64,000 bases of DNA from JACDAE01 sp034438015 (GTDB taxonomy: Bacteria; Chloroflexota; Ktedonobacteria; Ktedonobacterales; Ktedonobacteraceae). Positions 33,901-43,284 of this stretch are shown piece after piece. The position numbers and the translations under genes are program-made. Position 1 is the stretch's first letter; each line of letters opens with the position of its first letter. The notes beneath the pieces were generated by a model. That model saw only the letters and a program-made list of their open reading frames with translations. It ran no database searches and was not told where the DNA came from. Where the stretch lies: positions 34,537 to 98,536 of the forward strand of contig DAOTTD010000268.1 of assembly GCA_034438015.1 (NCBI GenBank), written 5' to 3'.

Positions 33901-34117
33901 GAAGAATTGCACCGCTACGATTACGCTCTCCTGGTATGTACCAAACGCTGTCAAGCATAACGGGAAGGATCTATCGTACACACTACTTGTACAGAAGCAG
34001 GGTGGTTACATTCCTACGCTGGATGTCACGGTCGATACAAGCGCCATCGAGGGTCTAAAGCCATTTAGCTTCAAGGGCTCGCTGACGGCTGATCGCGCAT
34101 TTACGTTGACCCACTAG
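30911..34117 (+). CDS. HTH-like/acidic-repeat/membrane/DUF4012 fusion protein
   Basis: This is a 1068-residue protein. Residues about 39-92 look like a helix-turn-helix of transposase or resolvase type (YRSAVIAYFTTDKSVEEITA, then YHISSNQLLKM). Residues about 107-310 are strongly acidic and include 17-residue tandem repeats. A Lys/Arg-rich stretch (about 335-375) precedes a single membrane segment (about 377-402), so the N-terminal part should be cytosolic. Residues about 420-1068 are a DUF4012 exterior domain (DNAELRPGGGFTGQYGLL is typical). DUF4012 is often linked to polysaccharide and cell-envelope genes, but its activity is unknown. The start is TTG 30911. The cytosolic HTH-like and acidic parts are unusual additions. 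Confidence 0.85.
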   Translation: MLEVRENSALTTTTARRHDISSWQAVDIIKFNSKAKKRFIKYRSAVIAYFTTDKSVEEITARYHISSNQLLKMTTDCLKQHEDGTPWGFRALLPGAPVKDYAPQPVAENTVPADPDTHEESSSKEEPSADTLETPITDDHELDATADTAVQPIADDHELDATADTLETPIEDEHELETTVGAAEQTIEDDHELDATADTLETPIEDHKEEPSAGILELPIEDDHELEITTKRPAIRLDAEAEPAAALSAAQGKSEDGCMVETPIDEKTGEHSEEPETTSSPAEAEAPIELEEPEEPYGDDRIAFTLTAGEEQALKGSEVALLPAADLALPTQLTGPHVLPKFAKHSKRSTLVKIAQRRRMVRRRWIHDTQDKGRQKSFLRVVSIAMVVVILLGLLLPISVALAAYNVYNNVDDLAHNGIDHLLTVKDLLPVSKSDPMAALNAGKLEQAQGELKAAEADFEQLQQLTNRPDVQSLVQQFSPSYAGQLVMARHLVQVALDVSRMGQELSGVGVIAAGILHSSPLASNSAQPLISVHDVAQVKGAIVHALFYIDDIQQNMSQVQLNDLPINAKQKAQLASVLTELPTIHNMIVQNQNLVDIVTWLLGVGQPRHFLVQTMDNAELRPGGGFTGQYGLLTIDNGRMDPFTLHDVALLDYAGNGMELGRQAPPQYRSWMNFGNWGLRDSNLSGDYPTTARMSMQVFQEEGGGPVDGDIAFTPTFIGHIIDITGPIRVAEYNETITAANLADRLHYYQQNYNAIAIEHQKSNDSSHQARKAFTSLLGRILLDRVRHLPTKQLLKVIKGAAKDLQSRDLEIYFNNPAAEQWLSDHGYSGGLDTFSKRDGFVLVQANISISKASQYVHTTEQDAITLDAQGGATHNLTITLDYNQTGPIYGYDTYADYMRVYVPRSSQLQAGNGFDSGHALCAATVVRKNKRGTTPIYSGCNSLAPSNSIYCPSGNYSLGMRGYQRPWTVDSISGPTATTSDLPGRGMYGGLTVTPKNCTATITLSWYVPNAVKHNGKDLSYTLLVQKQGGYIPTLDVTVDTSAIEGLKPFSFKGSLTADRAFTLTH
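31322..31593 (+). repeat. 51-bp in-frame tandem repeats in the DUF4012 gene
   Basis: A 51-bp unit encoding DDHELDATADTLETPIE-like 17-mers is repeated about four times in full plus two shorter, diverged copies. Copies 1, 2 and 4 are nearly identical at the DNA level (GAGCTTGACGCTACTGCTGA is shared), which suggests recent duplication. Copy 3 and the last two have drifted. Confidence 0.85.
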
Positions 34118-34227
34118 GCCGCTTTCGCGAATGCTTGTTTCTCATCCATTCTAATGTTATCATAAGGACACGATATCTTGTCCCAGAACGGTGCTCCTTA
34201 GCCGTTTCTTGCACAGGAGGTGCCTAG

Positions 34228-35562
34228 ATGGCAGTTTCACCGGAACAGCGTAGGACGGCAGGGTCTCCTGCTTCCACGCTCACTGTATGGCTGCGCAGAA
34301 CGGGCAATTCCCTTGCTCGCCCATTATTTGCTTTACTATTAGCTATTATCGCTGGCAGTATTATCATTATAATTACTTCACAGGGTTCGCTGGGGGATCG
34401 CTTTTCTGCTGTTATCAATGCTTATCAATCTCTCTACATCGGTTCTTTCGGGGATCCGCAAAAACTTTCTTATACGCTGGTGAAAGTTGGTCCGCTTATT
34501 CTTGCCGGTCTGTCGGTTGCTATTGCGTTTCGTGCCGGTCTCTTCAATATCGGCGCGCAGGGCCAACTGGCGATGGGCGCGATGGCCGCCGGAGCAATCG
34601 GGCTGTCGGAACCCCACTGGCCCGGCTGGGTGCTCATCCCCTTGATGGTGGTTGCCAGCGGACTCGCGGGGGCCGTCTGGGGCGGCATTGTGGGCCTTCT
34701 CAAGGCATGGCGCGGCGCCCACGAGGTGGTGACGACGATCATGCTGAACTGGATCGCTTTCTACTTTACCGATTTCCTTATCCAGGGTCCGTACAAAGCT
34801 CCCAATCTGCCCGATCAGACGCTCTCGCTGCCTCCACAGGCGACGCTTCCGCTGATCTCGACGCTATACAATCAGACATTGGGATCGTTCCTGCCCAGGA
34901 TTGCCTATCCTACGGCCTATTTTGTGGATGTGAGCTTTTTTGCCTGCCTGCTTGCTCTCGTCTTCTACTGGTTCATCACGAAGCGCATGGCCTTCGGCTA
35001 CGAGATACGCGTGATCGGGCTGAATCCCAAGGCGGCGACCTACGCGGGTATGCCCATCAAGCGCAATGTGATCGTGACGATGGCGATTGCCGGGGCCTTC
35101 GCCGGACTGGCCGGCTCGCTGCACCTGATGGGACAGTCGCCCTACCAGTTGTTGTCGAACGTCTTTAGCTCGGATCAGACCGGCTTCGATGCTATCGGCG
35201 TCGCCCTGCTTGGACGCACCACGGCGATCGGTATCTTGCTTGGCGCGTTGCTCTTCGGCGGCCTGCGCCAGGGCGCCAGCTTTATGCAGTTGAATGCAGG
35301 CGTGCCCAACGATCTCGTCTTGATCCTCCAGGCCCTGATCCTCTTCAGTATCGCCTCCGAGTTCCTGCCCGTTCTTCAGAGAGTCATCCCCGATTGGATG
35401 CGCTTCGATCGGCGGCCCGCGCTGGCAACGAACATCATCGGCCCTACGACGATAGTTGATCTTCCAGTCGATAGAAATGCTGAAGATGATGAGGCGGAGG
35501 AACCGCCTGGTGCCTCCCCCGTTGCGTCCGAAAGCAAGCCTGATCATGTAGAGGAGGAGTGA
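34228..35562 (+). CDS. Nucleoside-type ABC transporter permease (first)
   Basis: This 444-residue integral membrane protein of the BPD_transp_2 family has an N-terminal membrane segment (LFALLLAIIAGSIIIIIT) and the family stretch GLSVAIAFRAGLFNIGAQGQLAMGA. There are about nine to ten membrane segments in all, ending near residue 395, plus a hydrophilic acidic tail. It corresponds to NupP of the B. subtilis guanosine importer NupNOPQ. AGGAGG precedes the ATG. The next permease gene follows after two bases, and then a double ATPase gene. The BMP-type binding lipoprotein is not in the window. The nucleoside substrate is inferred from family and from the cdd gene upstream. Confidence 0.9.
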   Translation: MAVSPEQRRTAGSPASTLTVWLRRTGNSLARPLFALLLAIIAGSIIIIITSQGSLGDRFSAVINAYQSLYIGSFGDPQKLSYTLVKVGPLILAGLSVAIAFRAGLFNIGAQGQLAMGAMAAGAIGLSEPHWPGWVLIPLMVVASGLAGAVWGGIVGLLKAWRGAHEVVTTIMLNWIAFYFTDFLIQGPYKAPNLPDQTLSLPPQATLPLISTLYNQTLGSFLPRIAYPTAYFVDVSFFACLLALVFYWFITKRMAFGYEIRVIGLNPKAATYAGMPIKRNVIVTMAIAGAFAGLAGSLHLMGQSPYQLLSNVFSSDQTGFDAIGVALLGRTTAIGILLGALLFGGLRQGASFMQLNAGVPNDLVLILQALILFSIASEFLPVLQRVIPDWMRFDRRPALATNIIGPTTIVDLPVDRNAEDDEAEEPPGASPVASESKPDHVEEE

Positions 35563-35564
35563 CG

Positions 35565-36512
35565 ATGTTTCTTCAATTGCTAGGACGGGTGCTGATCTCT
35601 TCTGATCTCTGGGGCGCGACCCTGCAATTCGCGGCGCTGCTCCTGCTGCCGGCGCTCGGCGGCGTCATCTCGGAGCGCAGCGGCGTTACCAATATCGCGA
35701 TGGAAGGCATGATGCTCACGGGCGCTTACGCTGGTGTTATGGCTGCGAAGGCGAGCGGCAACGTCCTTGTCGGGGTTATAGGGGCGATCATTGCCGGTTC
35801 GCTGATGGCGCTTGTGCACGCTATTGTCTCGATCAATTTCAAGGCCAACCAGATCGTAAGCGGCATCGCCATCAATATCGCCGCGCTTGGCTTAACGAAC
35901 TACCTGCTTTTCATCCAGACGAATAATCAGGGAGTCCCTTCGCTCACAAACAATCTGCGCCTGCCGATCGTCTCGCTGGGGCCGCTCTCCGGCATTCCTT
36001 TTATTGGTCCTGTGCTCTTCCAGCAGAATATTATCTTCTACGTGGCGGTGCTGATCCTGCTCGGCGTCCAGTTCCTGCTCTTCCGCACCAATATCGGTCT
36101 GCGCATTCGGGCCGTGGGCGAGCATCCGCAGGCCGCTGACACGGCGGGCGTCAATGTGCGCCTGGTGCGCTACCTGTGCGTGGTCAGCAGCGGCGCGCTT
36201 TCGGGGCTGGCGGGCGCCTTTCTCTCGCTCGGTATCGCGGGCATCTTCAATCCGAACATGACTGCCGGGGCTGGCTTTATCGCCCTGGCGGCGATGATCT
36301 TCGGCAAGTACACGCCATGGGGCGCGGGCGTGGCCTGTCTGATCTTCGGCCTGGGCGAGGCGCTCAGCCCACGCCTGCAAGGCACCGGCGTCTCTGCCAG
36401 CCTGCTGAGCACCATACCCTATATCCTGACACTTGTAGCCCTCGTTGGCCTCGTTGGACGTACGGTTCCGCCAGCAGCGGATGGCATTCCATACGAGCCC
36501 GGCTCGGAGTAA
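35565..36512 (+). CDS. Nucleoside-type ABC transporter permease (second)
   Basis: This 315-residue integral membrane protein is the NupQ-like partner of the preceding permease. The characteristic N-terminal half includes GGVISERSGVTNIAMEGMML, and LRIRAVGEHPQAADTAGVNV is the cytosolic loop that contacts the ATPase (EAA-like). There are about eight membrane segments. The ATG at 35565 has GAGGAGG seven bases upstream. An overlapping GTG at 35559 is less likely. The two permeases should form a heterodimeric pore with one double ATPase. Confidence 0.92.
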   Translation: MFLQLLGRVLISSDLWGATLQFAALLLLPALGGVISERSGVTNIAMEGMMLTGAYAGVMAAKASGNVLVGVIGAIIAGSLMALVHAIVSINFKANQIVSGIAINIAALGLTNYLLFIQTNNQGVPSLTNNLRLPIVSLGPLSGIPFIGPVLFQQNIIFYVAVLILLGVQFLLFRTNIGLRIRAVGEHPQAADTAGVNVRLVRYLCVVSSGALSGLAGAFLSLGIAGIFNPNMTAGAGFIALAAMIFGKYTPWGAGVACLIFGLGEALSPRLQGTGVSASLLSTIPYILTLVALVGLVGRTVPPAADGIPYEPGSE

Positions 36513-36525
36513 GAGGAGAGCGACG

Positions 36526-38148
<1,623 letters not shown>

Positions 38149-38175
38149 TGATTCCTCAACTGGTGCAGATGGCGT

Positions 38176-38195
38176 GGCCCCTACGATGACGGGTG
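38176..38195. repeat. Fragment of the dispersed hairpin repeat
   Basis: Twenty bases (GGCCCCTACG followed by ATGACGGGTG) are identical to 26523-26542, the right end and flank of the complete repeat. The left arm is missing. It lies between the nucleoside transporter and cobB genes. Confidence 0.7.
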
Positions 38196-38252
38196 GATGC
38201 AAAATGTGACGGACACCCGATTGCTCTTGAGCTAACATGAGACGTTCCTTTC

Positions 38253-39659
38253 TCACTCATTTGTGTCCATTTGACTCATGTGCCATACTCTTGCCGCTGC
38301 CACAAAACGTTGAGCCGCCGGAGGGAACCCACTAAAGGAGAGGTGCAAATAGCTTGCTAGCAGGTTGCCTTGCGCAAACCCTTCCACCGACCCCCGAGTC
38401 GTAAATTCATAGGCAGCCTCCTCCGGTGCCAGAGGAGCATTCAGGCAGGAGTAGTGAAATTCATGTCCACGCACCACTTCCCCCTGTCGCATCAGCAGCG
38501 TATCGCGCAAAGCAGTAGCCTCGCGATACCCAATGACTAATCCGCTTCGATGACTCTTCATGATGCTTTGCCGGGCAATTGCTCCCACCATAGGAAATTC
38601 TTCTCCTGAAGCACTATGAATGGATTGGCAAAGATACATGAATCCTCCACATTCAACATAACAGGGAATGTCTTTCTGAAGGAGTGCCGCAAGAGCAGAG
38701 CGCATGCTCTCGTTCGCAGATAAGCGATGTGCGTATTCCTCTGGAAACCCACCCCCAATATAGATACCACCTATCTTCTCAGGTAATACATGATCATGAA
38801 GCGGACTGAAGGTGACCAGTTCTGCGCCGGCAAGCCGAAGTAAGTTCAAGGTATCGGGATAGTAAAAGTTGAATGCTTCATCCTGGGCGATGGCAATTCT
38901 TACAGACTCAAAAGTCGTTGCTATCGAGGAAAAAGGGTTCCTGGAACTCTGCTCGATGGGGGCAGCCTCGTGGGCAAGAGCAAGGAGCTTTTCGCTATCA
39001 CATGTCTGGCCAAACTGTTCTCCGAGCACAGTGAACTGCTCAGTAGTTACTATACGTTCAGCAGCTGGAATTAAGCCCAAATGCCGCTCAGGTATCAATT
39101 TATCGGAAAAATTACTCAAATAGCCCAGGAGAGAGATACCAGTTTCTGCTTCGATTGCTTCTTGTAGCAGGCGAGCATGCCCTGCTCCCCCAACGTGGTT
39201 CGCAATGACTCCGACGATGTGGACTTCTGGATCGAGATGCTGAAATCCCATCACCACTGCGGCTGCACTCCGCGCCATTGCTCCTGCATCGATGACCAGC
39301 ACAACTGGTGCCTGGAGGAGCCTGGCAACCTCGGCAGTACTTCCCACGTCACTGGTACTGCTCTGTCCATCATACAGCCCCATGACCCCTTCAATCACCG
39401 CGATATCAGCAGAGGCAGCAACAGTACAAAAAACGTCGAGCATTCGATCGGGTGGCACCATCCAGGTATCCAGGTTATAGCAGGGTTGAGAAGCAGCCAA
39501 TGCGAGATGGGATGGATCGATATAGTCCGGTCCAACTTTGAATGGTTGAACCCGAATGCCTTGAGCGCGCAGGTGTGCAATGAAAGCCGTCGTCATCGTG
39601 GTTTTGCCGACACCACTGGACACACCAGCGAAAACAATTCTGGGAAGTGTTAGCTGCAT
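38253..39659 (-). CDS. cobB: Cobyrinate a,c-diamide synthase
   Basis: This 468-residue enzyme amidates the a and c side chains of cobyrinate (or hydrogenobyrinate) with glutamine and ATP in cobalamin synthesis. The N-terminal dethiobiotin-synthetase-like domain has the P-loop AGVSSGVGKTTMT and KVGPDYIDPSHL. The C-terminal glutamine amidotransferase domain has the nucleophilic Cys in CYVECGGFMYL and the paired GHEFHYS His. I start at ATG 39659, after AGGAGG. Upstream in-frame codons lack a site. No other cobalamin gene is visible and no B12 riboswitch precedes it. The sequence looks more A+T-rich than its neighbours. CbiA is the equivalent name for the anaerobic pathway. Confidence 0.94.
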   Translation of the reverse strand: MQLTLPRIVFAGVSSGVGKTTMTTAFIAHLRAQGIRVQPFKVGPDYIDPSHLALAASQPCYNLDTWMVPPDRMLDVFCTVAASADIAVIEGVMGLYDGQSSTSDVGSTAEVARLLQAPVVLVIDAGAMARSAAAVVMGFQHLDPEVHIVGVIANHVGGAGHARLLQEAIEAETGISLLGYLSNFSDKLIPERHLGLIPAAERIVTTEQFTVLGEQFGQTCDSEKLLALAHEAAPIEQSSRNPFSSIATTFESVRIAIAQDEAFNFYYPDTLNLLRLAGAELVTFSPLHDHVLPEKIGGIYIGGGFPEEYAHRLSANESMRSALAALLQKDIPCYVECGGFMYLCQSIHSASGEEFPMVGAIARQSIMKSHRSGLVIGYREATALRDTLLMRQGEVVRGHEFHYSCLNAPLAPEEAAYEFTTRGSVEGFAQGNLLASYLHLSFSGFPPAAQRFVAAARVWHMSQMDTNE

Positions 39660-39715
39660 GTGAACCTCCTCCAATTTGCCTGGACATCTCCTTTGCAAAA
39701 AGCTGTGGGACACCC

Positions 39716-39762
39716 TGTCACAATCACCAGCCCGCTCCACAGGCAATGTGACGATTGTGACA
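39716..39762. promoter_or_regulatory. Inverted repeat upstream of cobB
   Basis: TGTCACAATC (39716-39725) and GATTGTGACA (39753-39762) are perfect 10-bp inverted copies 27 bases apart, in the 135-bp gap between the ends of pcrA and cobB. TGTGA half-sites recall Crp/Fnr-type operators. A weak pcrA terminator is the other reading. Confidence 0.4.
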
Positions 39763-39794
39763 CCCACCGCGCACATGATTCATCCCAGGCCTCG

Positions 39795-42227
39795 CTATAG
39801 CTTTTCCAGCCGGGCGAAGTCCATGCTCAGGCGTTTTTTGCCGGTCTTCCCCTGGAATAGGACCTCGACGAACTCGGTGCTGCCCTCCATCTCGCTCTTG
39901 AGGATGATTCCCTCGCCGAACTTGTCGTGACGCACCCTGTCGCCTGCTTTGTACTGCTGCCCCTTTGATTTAGGGTCCTCGGCCTTCCTGGACGCAGAGG
40001 GGATCGAGGGCGGCACCGTCGGCGACGAGTACGATCCTGGGCGCGGCGTTATCCTGAGTGGATTGCCTGTTGCGCGCGGCGTGCCGCTACCGAAGACGCG
40101 CCCCGTCTCCTCGGCTCCATAGGGCGTGTCCTGGTTGAAGTCGTCTTCGCTCCAGTTGAGAATTGGATCGGTCACGCGCCGCGATCGTCCCGTTGTCTGC
40201 GCTGAGCTGCCGGGCGAGCTACCGGTGAGGGGGCTGGCTATCAGCTTCGGCGGGATATCGTCCAGGAAGCGCGACGGCTCCGTGTACTGCGTCTCGCCGA
40301 AGATGGAGCGGCGGCGCGCACGTATCAGATAGAGGCGGCGCATTGCCCTTGTGAAGCCGACGTAGGCCAGGCGGCGCTCCTCCTCCAGTTGCTCCGGCTG
40401 GCTCACCGAGCGCGAGTGCGGCAGCGAGCCCTCGTCCATGCCGACGATAAAGACGACGGGAAACTCCAGTCCCTTGGCGGCGTGGAGGGTGATCAGTGTT
40501 ACGGCATCGCCCTGATCGTTATCGACAAGCGTGCCATCCTCGCTGGTCTGTGTAGTATCCGCGCCCCCGACCAGGGCGACATTCTCCAGGAAGAGTTCGA
40601 GGGCGACGGGCGTCTCGATCTCCGCGTAGTCCTCGGCGACGCGGCGCAGTTCGAGCACGTTCGCCCAGCGGTCCAGCGTCTCGTCGGTATTGGCGCGCAG
40701 TTCGGGTCCGTAGCCGCTGCGCTCGGCGATGCGGTCCAGCAGCTCGGGCAGTTGCAGCTCTTCCATAGCCTCTCTGAGGTCCTGTATCAACTTGCTGAAC
40801 TTTTCCAGGGCCATCTTCGCGGCTTTGCCCAGCGTTGTGTGCTCTTCGATCCGCAGCAGTGCATTGTATAACGAGGTGTTCTGCTGCCGCGCCCACTGCT
40901 GCAGTTCGCCGACCGTCTTGGGGCCGATCTTGCGGTTAGGTACGTTAATGATACGCAGCAGGCTCACATCGTCGCTCGGGTTGGCGAGCAGGCGCAGGTA
41001 GGCCAGCATATCCTTGACCTCTTTGCGTTCGTAGAACTTGCGGCTGCCGATCACCTTGTAGGGGATGTTTTTGCGCAGGAATTGCTCTTCCAGCGCGCGT
41101 GATTGCGCGTTTGTGCGGTACATGACGGCTACATCGCCGAGCTTCCCGACATCGCCACGGGCCAGCAGGCGCTGGATCTCGTTCGCCGTGAACTCCCCCT
41201 CCTGCTCCTCGTTGAAAGCCTCGTAGTAAAAGACCTTCTCGCCCGTCCCCAGCGCCGTCCAGAGCTGCTTGTCTTTCCGCTGCCGGTTGCGCCTCACGAC
41301 GTGTTGGGCAGCGTCGAGAATGTTCTGCGTGGAGCGGTAGTTCTGGTCGAGAACAATCACCTTTGTCTGCGGAAAGTCCTCTTCGAAACGCAGCACGTTC
41401 TCGGAACTGGCACCGCGCCACGAGTAGATCATCTGGTCGTCGTCGCCGACCACGCAGACGTTGCCCAGTCCCTCGTGCCGGTCGGCGGTGCCGTAGCCGA
41501 GCAGGCGGATGAGTTTGTACTGCGGCAGGTTGCAGTCCTGGAACTCGTCGACGTGGATATACTGCCACTTACGCTGATAGCGGTGCAGCAGTTCGGGGTC
41601 GCGCCTCCACAACCGCTCCGTTAGCATCAGCAGATCGTCGAAGTCGACGGCGTTATTGCTGCGCAGCAACCGCTGATAGACCTTGTAGACGCGCGCCGCC
41701 ACCTCCTCGACGTACTTCACGGCCTGTTCGGCCATCTGCTCTGGTCCGAGCATATCGTTCTTGGCGCGCGAGATGAGGGCCTGCATCACGCCCGGTCGAT
41801 ACTGCTTCTCGTCGATGTTTAGATCCCTGATGGCTTGCTTGATCAATGTCGCCTGGTCGTCGGTATCGTAGATCACAAACGACTTCGAGAGCCCGAGGGG
41901 TGCCAGGGAGTCGGCCTCCACACGCAGCACGCGGGCGCAGATCGCGTGGAAGGTGCCGATAGTCATCTCTTTGGACTCGTTGACGCCCACGAGCTTCTCC
42001 AGGCGTTCGCGCATCTCGCGCGCGGCCTTGTTGGTGAAGGTGACGGCCAGGGTGCGCCACGGTGAGATCTCTTCATGCTGGACAAGATAGGCGATACGGT
42101 GCGTGATGACGCGCGTCTTGCCGCTCCCCGGTCCCGCCAGGATGAGCACAGGTCCCTGGGTCGTTGTCACTGCTTTGCGTTGCGGCTCGTTCAGTCCATT
42201 CAGTAAATTTACTTGTTCCAACATCAT
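39795..42227 (-). CDS. pcrA: ATP-dependent DNA helicase, PcrA/UvrD
   Basis: This is a superfamily 1A 3'-5' helicase of about 810 residues, acting in nucleotide excision repair and replication restart. Motif I is LAGPGSGKTRVITHR (about 30-44), motif Ia TFTNKAAREMRER, motif II VDEFQDCN, motif III DDDQMIYSWRGA, motif IV VIVLDQNYRST, motif V LITLHAAKGLEFPVVF and motif VI ERRLAYVGFTRAM. The C-terminal 120 residues end in a PcrA-type Tudor-like domain (YKAGDRVRHDKFGEGIIL), which binds RNA polymerase in other PcrA proteins. Start ATG 42227, or ATG 42224, follows CGGAG. A TTG just before is less likely. Confidence 0.96.
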   Translation of the reverse strand: MMLEQVNLLNGLNEPQRKAVTTTQGPVLILAGPGSGKTRVITHRIAYLVQHEEISPWRTLAVTFTNKAAREMRERLEKLVGVNESKEMTIGTFHAICARVLRVEADSLAPLGLSKSFVIYDTDDQATLIKQAIRDLNIDEKQYRPGVMQALISRAKNDMLGPEQMAEQAVKYVEEVAARVYKVYQRLLRSNNAVDFDDLLMLTERLWRRDPELLHRYQRKWQYIHVDEFQDCNLPQYKLIRLLGYGTADRHEGLGNVCVVGDDDQMIYSWRGASSENVLRFEEDFPQTKVIVLDQNYRSTQNILDAAQHVVRRNRQRKDKQLWTALGTGEKVFYYEAFNEEQEGEFTANEIQRLLARGDVGKLGDVAVMYRTNAQSRALEEQFLRKNIPYKVIGSRKFYERKEVKDMLAYLRLLANPSDDVSLLRIINVPNRKIGPKTVGELQQWARQQNTSLYNALLRIEEHTTLGKAAKMALEKFSKLIQDLREAMEELQLPELLDRIAERSGYGPELRANTDETLDRWANVLELRRVAEDYAEIETPVALELFLENVALVGGADTTQTSEDGTLVDNDQGDAVTLITLHAAKGLEFPVVFIVGMDEGSLPHSRSVSQPEQLEEERRLAYVGFTRAMRRLYLIRARRRSIFGETQYTEPSRFLDDIPPKLIASPLTGSSPGSSAQTTGRSRRVTDPILNWSEDDFNQDTPYGAEETGRVFGSGTPRATGNPLRITPRPGSYSSPTVPPSIPSASRKAEDPKSKGQQYKAGDRVRHDKFGEGIILKSEMEGSTEFVEVLFQGKTGKKRLSMDFARLEKL

Positions 42228-42397
42228 CAAGCTCCGTATAGAGATAGGCGAATTACGCGTTCATAAAGACATGAAATCCACGTTATTGTACCACACTGAT
42301 GGGGCAGATGAGAGGAATGGCCGCAAAGGTACCTATAATTCTTCTTTTTCGATATGCTACAATCAAGCGAGAATCCTGCAATGAAAGAGGACACTTC

Positions 42398-43147
42398 ATG
42401 ATTGGCACATTGATCAACTTAGTTACGGTGATGGTGGGAGGGCTGCTCGGCCTGTTCATTGGCAATCGCTTGCCGGAGCGTATGAAGACGATTGTTGTCT
42501 CCGCTATTGGCCTGATGACCTTTCTGATCGGCGTCTCTTCGGCCATCAAGACGGAGAACGCGCTCATTCCCCTGCTCTCGCTGGTTATCGGCGGCATCCT
42601 CGGCGAGGCTATTAATATTGATAAGGGCATCAATACGCTCGGCGACTGGCTCAAGAAGCGCTTCGATCGCCCGGATAGCCAGCAGAACTTTACCGCCGCC
42701 TTTGTGATCGCGAGCCTGCAGTTCTGCGCTGGCCCGCTGACGGTTCTGGGCGCGCTCAATGACGGTCTATCGGGGAACTTTAGCCTGCTGGCGATCAAGG
42801 CCGTGCTGGATGGCTTCTCGGCGATCGTGTTTGCCAGCACTTTCGGTCTGGGCGTACTCTTCTCAGGCGCGACGATTCTGGTTGTGCAGGGCGGCATCTC
42901 GCTGCTGGCCCGCCTGATCAAACCACTGCTTATCTCCGTTCCTGACGCAAATATGTCGGCGCAGCCACGCGTGATCGAGCTTGCTGCCGTGGGCGGCATC
43001 ATCCTGATGGCCCTGGCCCTCAACATTCTGGACCTGAAACGCATCAAGGTGGCGAATCTGCTGCCGGCGCTGATCATTGCGCCTCTGCTAGTCGCTCTGC
43101 TGAATGTCGCCGGTATTCCGTTGGATTTCGGCCTTGGCGGAAGGTAG
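42398..43147 (+). CDS. DUF554 family membrane protein
   Basis: This 249-residue polytopic membrane protein starts MIGTLINLVTVMVGGLLGL and has about seven hydrophobic segments. The motifs ASLQFCAGPLTVLGALNDGL and SGATILVVQGG are those of the DUF554 (YdfK/YqgA) family. Function is unknown, though a transport role has been suggested from topology. ATG 42398 has GAAAGAGG upstream and gives the usual family length. An in-frame start 33 codons earlier adds a non-family leader. It is divergent from pcrA. Confidence 0.92.
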   Translation: MIGTLINLVTVMVGGLLGLFIGNRLPERMKTIVVSAIGLMTFLIGVSSAIKTENALIPLLSLVIGGILGEAINIDKGINTLGDWLKKRFDRPDSQQNFTAAFVIASLQFCAGPLTVLGALNDGLSGNFSLLAIKAVLDGFSAIVFASTFGLGVLFSGATILVVQGGISLLARLIKPLLISVPDANMSAQPRVIELAAVGGIILMALALNILDLKRIKVANLLPALIIAPLLVALLNVAGIPLDFGLGGR

Positions 43148-43284
43148 CTTTGTATACTGTGGCAAGCGAAGATGTGCAATGCGCATGAGAAACGCTGTAA
43201 TTGAGTATGTGGTACGATTATAATGGAAGATGTTCAACATGTTCTCGTATCTCATATCTCGTAACTCATATGAAGGAGGAGATC

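Noticed and set aside
39660..39794. A cobalamin riboswitch before cobB
   Set aside because: The gap is only 135 bases and no B12-box-like sequence is visible.
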